Shown piece after piece: positions 7,219-8,682 of a stretch of 8,682 nt of DNA. The first letter of the stretch is position 1. Each line of letters starts with the position of its first letter. Under the pieces are notes generated by a model. It worked only from the letters and a program-made list of their open reading frames with translations, was not told the origin of the DNA and did not search any database. The translations under genes were made by a program, and so were the position numbers. Source of the DNA: Bacteroidia bacterium (GTDB lineage Bacteria; Bacteroidota; Bacteroidia; Bacteroidales; Azobacteroidaceae); contig BNTT01000136.1 of assembly GCA_025996815.1 (NCBI GenBank), forward strand, positions 1 to 8,682. Reading direction: 5' to 3'.

Positions 7219-8682
7219 ATGAAAGATGAAAAAATGAAAATAACGTTTCCAGATGGTTCAGTGCACGAATTTGATGCGGGCACGACACCTTTGCAAGTTG
7301 CGGAAAGCATCGGCGTACGCTTGGCGCAAGAGAGTTTGGTTGCCGGCGTGGATGGCGAGGCGTGGGAATTAAACCGCCCGCTCGAAAAAGATGCGGCAAT
7401 CGTGTTCTATAAATGGGACAGTGACGCAGGCAAACACGCCTTTTGGCACTCCTCGGCGCACTTGTTGGCGGAGGCTTTGCAGGAATTGTACCCCAATATC
7501 CGGTTCGGAATTGGTCCCGCCATTGAGCAGGGATTCTACTACGATGTGGACCCGGGCGAAAAAGTGGTCATCAAAGACGCTGATTTAGAGGTGATTGAGA
7601 AGAAAATGCAGGAACTCGCCGCTAAAAAAACGCCGATTGTCCGCGCAAGCATCTCCAAAAAAGATGCCCTGAAACTCTTTCGCGACCGCAAAGAAACATA
7701 TAAAGTTGAGCTAATCAACGAGTTAGAAGACGGAACTATTTCGACCTATTCGCAGGGCGGATTCACGGATTTGTGCCGCGGACCGCACTTGGTGGACACA
7801 TCTGCCATCAAGGCGATTAAATTGACCTCTGTGGCAGGTGCCTATTGGCGCGGCGATGAAAAACGTCGCCAATTGACCCGTATATATGGTATCACGTTTC
7901 CGAAGAAAAAACTTTTGGAGGAATACCTTATCTTAATGGAGGAGGCGAAAAAGCGTGACCACCGCAAGATTGGCAAGGAGATGGAGTTGTTCACTTTCTC
8001 GCAAAATGTGGGACAGGGATTGCCGCTTTGGTTGCCGAAGGGTACGCAATTGCGCCTGAAACTGGAAGAGTTTTTGAAAAAAATTCAGAAAAAATATGGC
8101 TATCAGCAGGTTATGACGCCGCATATTGGCAACAAGATGCTGTATGTTACATCCGGTCACTACGAGAAATATGGCAAAGACTCGTTTCAGCCGATTCACA
8201 CCCCCGAAGAGGGCGAAGAATTTTTGTTGAAGCCGATGAACTGCCCGCACCACTGCGAAATTTACAAGGCTTTTCCGCGTTCATACAAGGAATTGCCGCT
8301 CCGCTTGGCGGAATTTGGCACGGTGTATCGCTACGAACAGAGCGGCGAATTGCACGGACTGACGCGCGTGCGCGGGTTTACGCAAGACGATGCGCATATT
8401 TTTTGTACGCCCGACGACGTGAAAGCCGAGTTTGTGAAAGTGATGGAGATTATCCAAATTATTTTCAAAGCCCTCAACTTTACGGAGTGGGAGGCGCAGA
8501 TTTCGTTGCGCGACCCCAACAATAAGGATAAATACATCGGCTCGGAAGAAAATTGGAAATCTGCCGAAAATGCCATCATCGAAGTGTGCAAGGAAAACAA
8601 AGTGAAGGCGCGGATTGAACTCGGCGAAGCGGCTTTCTACGGTCCGAAACTCGACTTTATGGTAAAAGATGCGCTCGGACGG
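7219..8682 (+). CDS. thrS: Threonyl-tRNA synthetase, 3' partial
   Basis: This enzyme charges tRNA-Thr with threonine in the cytoplasm. The frame is open to the window edge: 488 codons of an expected roughly 645. A TGS domain (about residues 6-66, [11 protein letters not shown]) leads into the editing domain, with H77-S-S-A-H81 and C186-R-G-P-H190, the residues that hydrolyse Ser-tRNA-Thr in E. coli (H73, H77, C182, H186). The catalytic core follows. C342 in the MNCPHH motif and H393 in FTQDDAHIF correspond to zinc ligands C334 and H385 of E. coli; the third (H511) lies beyond the window. Class II motif 2 is visible as [17 protein letters not shown]. The rest of the core and the anticodon-binding domain are not visible. 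The ATG at 7219 is the first in frame, but the ATG at 7234 ([10 protein letters not shown]) matches the usual family N terminus, so the true start may be there. In relatives infC-rpmI-rplT often follows, but that is outside this window. No lesion is seen. Confidence 0.96.
   Translation, partial: MKDEKMKITFPDGSVHEFDAGTTPLQVAESIGVRLAQESLVAGVDGEAWELNRPLEKDAAIVFYKWDSDAGKHAFWHSSAHLLAEALQELYPNIRFGIGPAIEQGFYYDVDPGEKVVIKDADLEVIEKKMQELAAKKTPIVRASISKKDALKLFRDRKETYKVELINELEDGTISTYSQGGFTDLCRGPHLVDTSAIKAIKLTSVAGAYWRGDEKRRQLTRIYGITFPKKKLLEEYLILMEEAKKRDHRKIGKEMELFTFSQNVGQGLPLWLPKGTQLRLKLEEFLKKIQKKYGYQQVMTPHIGNKMLYVTSGHYEKYGKDSFQPIHTPEEGEEFLLKPMNCPHHCEIYKAFPRSYKELPLRLAEFGTVYRYEQSGELHGLTRVRGFTQDDAHIFCTPDDVKAEFVKVMEIIQIIFKALNFTEWEAQISLRDPNNKDKYIGSEENWKSAENAIIEVCKENKVKARIELGEAAFYGPKLDFMVKDALGR

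Noticed and set aside
8028..8525. A 165-codon + strand frame overlapping thrS
   Set aside because: thrS is continuous in its own frame with all expected motifs through this stretch; the overlapping frame has no family-like sequence.

Overview
The window looks like an ordinary chromosomal stretch from a member of the Bacteroidota, most likely the order Bacteroidales. Four things point there. The partial gene at the left edge ends in a type IX secretion (Por) sorting domain. Three promoter-like sites carry the Bacteroidota -7 box TAnnTTTG, all as the identical octamer TACCTTTG. Gene starts lack convincing Shine-Dalgarno sequences. The threonyl-tRNA synthetase, as I remember the family, is very close to Bacteroides-type enzymes. 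All genes lie on the + strand.

Layout: (1) 2-328 is the 3' end of a secreted or surface protein: seven Asp-Pro-Thr repeats leading into a C-terminal sorting domain, followed by a strong intrinsic terminator (351-387). (2) 467-5965 is a three-gene tripartite metal-efflux operon in the order adaptor (CzcB/CusB-like lipoprotein), CzcA-type RND pump and TolC/CzcC-like outer-membrane channel. The adaptor and pump are 3 nt apart and the channel starts 25 nt after the pump. Together they would span both membranes and expel divalent cations: the pump carries the D-x5-D-x6-E signature of the Zn/Co/Cd/Ni branch. The channel gene is broken by an apparent 1-nt deletion near 5129-5143, so as sequenced the operon encodes a truncated channel. 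(3) 5966-6258 is an AT-rich intergenic region with a good promoter at its right end. (4) 6259-7173 encodes a sugar-phosphate nucleotidyltransferase-family protein. (5) 7219 to the right edge is thrS, cut off after 488 codons. Its promoter -33 box overlaps the stop codon of the preceding gene.

I see no mobile element, CRISPR array, tRNA or rRNA, and no gene cluster suggesting an undescribed system. The features most worth checking are the frameshift in the channel gene, the DPT linker repeat and the promoter/stop-codon overlap at thrS.
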